Made by a program: the position numbers and the translations under genes. DNA of 64,000 nt from NCBI RefSeq assembly GCF_902498195.1, contig NZ_CABVIY010000001.1, positions 744,001 through 808,000 on the forward strand. The letters are read 5' to 3'. This DNA is from Pseudomonas fluorescens. GTDB taxonomy: Bacteria; Pseudomonadota; Gammaproteobacteria; Pseudomonadales; Pseudomonadaceae. How positions within the stretch are numbered: position 1 is the stretch's first letter; each line of letters starts with the position of its first letter. A model generated the notes under the pieces. That model did no database searches, was not told the DNA's origin, and worked only from the letters and a program-made list of their open reading frames with translations. This document shows positions 60,649 through 64,000 of the stretch, piece by piece.

Positions 60649-62477
60649 CGATCTTTCTCCGAAGATTTCAGCCACCACGCGCTCAGGCCCAGGGTATAGG
60701 GCGGCGTGGTGACGAAGGCGAACCGGTTGCGGTAAGCCAGGCGGTGATAATTGAGGTACCAGTTGGGAATGATGTAGTGCTGCCACAGCAGCACCCGGTC
60801 GAGCGCCTTGCCGGCGGCCACTTGCTCGTCGCGGGTCTTGGCCGCGAGCAATTGATCGAGCAAATGGTCGACCACCGGGTTGGCGATGCCGGCGTAGTTC
60901 TTGCTGCCCTTGACCCCGACCTGGCTGGAATGAAAGTACTGCCACTGTTCCAGGCCAGGGCTGAGGGTCTGGTTGAGGGTCATCAGGATCATGTCGAAAT
61001 CGAACTGGTCGAGGCGCTGTTTGTACTGCGCCCGATCGACCGTGCGCAGCCTGGCGTCGATGCCGATGCTGGCGAGGTTCTCGACGTAGGGCTGGAGGAT
61101 GCGTTCCAGGTTCGGATTGACCAGCAGGATTTCCAGGCGCAACGGTTGTCCGGCGGCGTTCTGCAGGCGCTGGCCGTTGAGTTTCCAGCCGGCCTCGGCG
61201 AGCAGGGCCAGGGCCTTGCGCATTGTGTCCCGGGGAATGCCGGTGCCCTGGGTCTGCGGCAGTCTGAAAGGTTCGGTGAAGAGTTTGGCCGGCAACTGCT
61301 CGCGATACGGTTTGAGCAGCAGCCATTCATGACCGACCGGTAGACCGGTGGCGGAAAATTCACTGTTGGGGTAGTAGCTCATGGCGCGTTTGTAGGCACC
61401 GCTGAACAGGGTGCGGTTGGTCCACTCGAAGTCGAACATCAACCCGAGTGCTTCACGGACTTTGCTGTCGGAAAATGTCGGACGCCGGCCGTTCATGAAC
61501 AGGCCCTGGGTCTGGGTCGGGATCTGATGCTGGATCTGCGCCTTGATCACGTCGCCACGGCGTATCGCCGGGAAGTTGTAGCCGGTGTCCCAGTTCTTCG
61601 CCTGATGCTCGATATAGATGTCGAACTCGCCGGCCTTGAACGCCTCGAATGCCACGTCGCTGTCGCGGTAGAACTCGACCTCCATGCGATCGACGTTGTA
61701 TTTGCCGCGATTGACCGGCAGGTCCTTGCCCCAGTAATCCTTGACCCGTTCGAACACGAGCTGGCGCCCTGGCGTAACCGAGGTGATGCGGTACGGCCCG
61801 CTACCCAGCGGCGGTTCGAAGGTGGTGGCCTTGAAGTCGCGACCTTTCCAGTAATGCTGTGGCAGCACCGGCAACTCACCCAGGCGCAGGATCTGCAAGG
61901 GATTGCCGGCACGCTTGAACACGAAACGGATGCGCTGCGGGTTGAGGATGTCGACGCGCAAGACTTCCTGCAGGCTGGTGCGGTACTGCGGATGACCTTC
62001 CTTGAGCAGCAAGCGGTAGGAAAACGCCACGTCGTAGGCGGTGATCGGCGTGCCATCGTGAAAGCGCGCCTCGGGGCGCAGGTTGAACACCACCCAGCTG
62101 CGATCCTCGCTGTACTCCACCGATTGGGCGATCAAGCCATAGCTGGACGTGGGTTCGTCCCCGGAAGGCGCGTACTGGCCTGTGCCCACCATCAACGGTT
62201 CGTTGAGTTCGTTGATGCCGTATTGCAAGAAATTCGGCGTGGCCACCGGGCTGGTGCCCTTGAAGGTGTAGGGGTTGAGCGTATCGAAGGTGCCAAACGC
62301 CATGACCCGCAACGTGCCGCCCTTGGGCGCTTGCGGGTTGACCCAGTCGAAGTGGGTAAATCTGGCCGGGTACTTGAGCATGCCGAACTGCGCGTAACCA
62401 TGGCTTTCGCTGATCGTCGCGCTTGCGGTGGAGCTCAAGGCCAGGCTGATCAGGAGCGAGAGGAGGGGACGCTTCAA
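60645..62477 (-). CDS. nppA1: Npp/Yej substrate-binding protein, first copy
   Basis: 610 residues. Signal peptide (MKRPLLSLLISLALSSTASA), then the same family 5 fold: [68 protein letters not shown]. First gene of the operon; a 4-bp ATGA overlap leads to the second copy. Gene order matches P. aeruginosa PA1811-PA1807 (nppA1A2BCD) with fabI after. Confidence 0.94.
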   Translation of the reverse strand: MKRPLLSLLISLALSSTASATISESHGYAQFGMLKYPARFTHFDWVNPQAPKGGTLRVMAFGTFDTLNPYTFKGTSPVATPNFLQYGINELNEPLMVGTGQYAPSGDEPTSSYGLIAQSVEYSEDRSWVVFNLRPEARFHDGTPITAYDVAFSYRLLLKEGHPQYRTSLQEVLRVDILNPQRIRFVFKRAGNPLQILRLGELPVLPQHYWKGRDFKATTFEPPLGSGPYRITSVTPGRQLVFERVKDYWGKDLPVNRGKYNVDRMEVEFYRDSDVAFEAFKAGEFDIYIEHQAKNWDTGYNFPAIRRGDVIKAQIQHQIPTQTQGLFMNGRRPTFSDSKVREALGLMFDFEWTNRTLFSGAYKRAMSYYPNSEFSATGLPVGHEWLLLKPYREQLPAKLFTEPFRLPQTQGTGIPRDTMRKALALLAEAGWKLNGQRLQNAAGQPLRLEILLVNPNLERILQPYVENLASIGIDARLRTVDRAQYKQRLDQFDFDMILMTLNQTLSPGLEQWQYFHSSQVGVKGSKNYAGIANPVVDHLLDQLLAAKTRDEQVAAGKALDRVLLWQHYIIPNWYLNYHRLAYRNRFAFVTTPPYTLGLSAWWLKSSEKDR

Positions 62478-62585
62478 GTAAGGAATCCGATCCAGGCGGC
62501 TTGGGCTAGTGGCCCGTACAGTAACAGCTTGTATGGACAGGAAAAAGACGGCGGTTTAATGCGCGCTTAATTGCACCCGCAGATG

Positions 62586-62620
62586 CCTCGTAGCCGCAGG
62601 CCTTGCCAGCGGCTACGAGG
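62586..62620. repeat. Inverted repeat between nppA1 and mltD
   Basis: CCTCGTAGCCGC and GCGGCTACGAGG, perfect 12-bp arms with an 11-base loop, 20 bases beyond the mltD terminator. It resembles the GTAGCCGC-type dispersed palindromes of pseudomonads; the function is unknown. Confidence 0.6.
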
Positions 62621-62641
62621 ATCGGGGGCAGGTGCGGAGCC

Positions 62642-62670
62642 AAAAAAAGCCCCTCGTTTGAGGGGCTCGT
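62642..62670 (-). terminator. Rho-independent terminator of mltD
   Basis: On the minus strand AGCCCCTC-AAAC-GAGGGGCT is followed by seven T, immediately after the mltD stop codon. A classical strong terminator. Confidence 0.93.
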
Positions 62671-62671
62671 T

Positions 62672-64000
62672 TTAGTGCGGGTTGGAAACCGTCAGCATCT
62701 GACCCGGTTTCAGTGCCTGGCCAACGCGCGGATTCCAGCGCTTGAGGTGCTGCATTTCAACGTTGAAACGCTTGGCCACGATGTACAGTGAGTCGCCTTG
62801 CTGAACCTTGTACTGGGACTGAGGCTTCTTGCTCTCGCCCTTGCTCTTGGCCGCGACCACGGTATTGATGCGCCCCGAGCCGCGTTTGCTGGTGTCCTGC
62901 ATGACCAGGGTCTGGCCGGGCTTGAGGTTCTTGCCGCTCAACTTGTTCCAGCGTTGCAGGTCCTTGACCTCAACATCGTTGGCCTTGGCGATGGAGCCCA
63001 GGCTGTCGCCGCGCTTGACCCGGTAGCTGCGCTTGAGGCTCGCCACTGCGGTGTTGTCCGCGCCATCGAACACCGGCTTGAACGATTTCTTGCTGATCAG
63101 CTCTTCAGGCCGCATGGTCTGCAGGCTGGTGGTCAGCAGCTGTGCCTTGGACGTCGGCACCAGCAGATGCTGGGGTCCGTCGATGGTGGTGCGCTGTTTG
63201 AAGGCCGGGTTGAGCTGGAACAGTTCGTCTTCGTCGATGTTGGCCACCGCGGCAACCTTGGACAGGTCCATGCGCTGGTTGATTTCGACGACCTGGAAAT
63301 ACGGTTCGTTGGCGATCGGGTTGAGGTTCACACCGTAGGCTTCGGGCGACATCACCACTTGCGAGAGTGCCAGCAGCTTGGGCACGTAGGCCTGTGTCTC
63401 GGAAGGCAGCGGCAGGTTCCAGTAGTCGGTGGGCAGGCCGAGCTTTTCATTACGCTCGATGGCCCGGCTGACCGTGCCTTCGCCGGCATTGTAGGCGGCC
63501 AGGGCCAACAGCCAGTCACCGTTGAACATGTCGTGCAGGCGCGACAGGTAGTCCATTGCGGCCGTGGTCGAAGCGGTGATGTCGCGACGGCCATCATAGA
63601 AACGGGTTTGACGCAGGTTGTAATAACGCCCGGTGGACGGGATGAATTGCCACAAGCCCGACGCATCGGCCCGGGAGTAGGCCATGGGGTTGTAGGAACT
63701 TTCAATCATCGGCAACAGCGCCAGTTCCAGCGGCATGTTGCGTTCTTCAAGGCGTTCGACGATGTAGTGGATGTAGAGGCTGCCGCGTTCGCCGCCGTTT
63801 TCGAGATAGGACGGATTGCTGGCAAACCACAGGCGCTGCTGTTCGATGCGCGGGTTGACGCCGACGCCGTCCTGCAACTGGAAGCCCTGGCGCATGCGTT
63901 CCCAGACGTCCTGGGGCACCTGCGGGCTCGGCTTTTCGCTGATCCAGACGGGCTTCTGCTTGGCACGTGCGGCAATATTCGGAGTGTGCGCCGCATCGGT
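62672..64000 (-). CDS. mltD: Membrane-bound lytic murein transglycosylase D (partial, 5' end outside)
   Basis: 443 residues visible, entering from the right edge in frame; the signal and lipobox region lies outside. Goose-lysozyme/SLT catalytic domain with the Glu of LLPMIESSYNPMAYSRADASGLWQFIPSTG and ALAAYNAGEGTVSRAI, then two LysM repeats (about YRVKRGDSLGSIAKANDV and YKVQQGDSLYIVAKRFNV) and a short Gly/Lys linker. It cleaves peptidoglycan glycan strands in the periplasm. It precedes the npp operon in the PA1812-PA1806 order; gloB would be expected next outside the window. Confidence 0.95.
   Translation of the reverse strand, partial: TDAAHTPNIAARAKQKPVWISEKPSPQVPQDVWERMRQGFQLQDGVGVNPRIEQQRLWFASNPSYLENGGERGSLYIHYIVERLEERNMPLELALLPMIESSYNPMAYSRADASGLWQFIPSTGRYYNLRQTRFYDGRRDITASTTAAMDYLSRLHDMFNGDWLLALAAYNAGEGTVSRAIERNEKLGLPTDYWNLPLPSETQAYVPKLLALSQVVMSPEAYGVNLNPIANEPYFQVVEINQRMDLSKVAAVANIDEDELFQLNPAFKQRTTIDGPQHLLVPTSKAQLLTTSLQTMRPEELISKKSFKPVFDGADNTAVASLKRSYRVKRGDSLGSIAKANDVEVKDLQRWNKLSGKNLKPGQTLVMQDTSKRGSGRINTVVAAKSKGESKKPQSQYKVQQGDSLYIVAKRFNVEMQHLKRWNPRVGQALKPGQMLTVSNPH

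Noticed and set aside
58831-60699. A 622-codon open frame antisense to the second peptide-binding protein
   Set aside because: Same shadow effect; the minus-strand frame is a full family 5 binding protein with signal peptide and conserved motifs.

Overview
The window is about 64 kb of a GC-rich chromosome from a Pseudomonas, most likely the P. fluorescens group. The evidence is the run mltD / five-gene peptide transporter / fabI, which follows the order of P. aeruginosa PA1812 to PA1806, the ppyR-nnrS pair, and many paired REP palindromes of the pseudomonad GTGGGAGCGGGC and GTAGGAGCGAGC types. No rRNA, phage, transposase or CRISPR array was seen. One tRNA (Gln, TTG) is present.

Layout. 0-5 kb: end of a metabolite:H+ symporter, then a detoxification group (YghU-type GST, DUF1330, DJ-1/PfpI protein, MFS exporter) divergent from a LysR regulator, and a small lipoprotein. 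5.6-13.2 kb: signalling block with a lone receiver, an 1827-residue kinase/ATPase/GAF/PAS/histidine kinase, an LRAT-family protein and a FixJ-type regulator. 13.6-18 kb: MBL hydrolase, then a GntR-regulated enolase-superfamily enzyme with an AEC carrier. 18-21.7 kb: tspO, EamA and MFS exporters facing an HxlR regulator, and a GFA protein. 21.8-25.6 kb: reverse transsulfuration pair (cystathionine beta-synthase and gamma-lyase), a small hydrophobic protein behind a strong sigma-54 promoter, and a GST.

26.3-35.6 kb is a phenol module: OprD-family porin, DmpR/MopR-type sensor-activator, a divergent sigma-54 promoter with an upstream palindrome, the multicomponent phenol hydroxylase dmpKLMNOP and an outer-membrane MetA-pathway protein. 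Meta-cleavage genes are absent, so catechol is presumably degraded elsewhere. An amidase, tRNA-Gln, a large palindromic repeat, a polyamine-type binding protein, alkA and ada follow. 41.7-46.8 kb holds amino-acid and drug exporters with MocR and AraC regulators.

47-52.6 kb: ppyR-nnrS preceded by what reads as a full NorR-type promoter (three GTCR-N3-TGAC sites, an IHF site and a -24/-12 element), then an isoquinoline-oxidoreductase-like molybdoenzyme with its di-haem cytochrome, and a degenerate GGDEF protein. 52.7-64 kb: glyoxalase-fold protein and LysR regulator, fabI, the npp/yej peptide transporter with two tandem binding proteins, and mltD, which runs off the window.

Regulatory architecture stands out: three sigma-54 promoters (24.9, 29.8 and 47.1 kb) are readable directly, and two of them come with recognisable enhancer sites. 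REP-type repeats punctuate most long gaps, including gaps inside the phenol operon.
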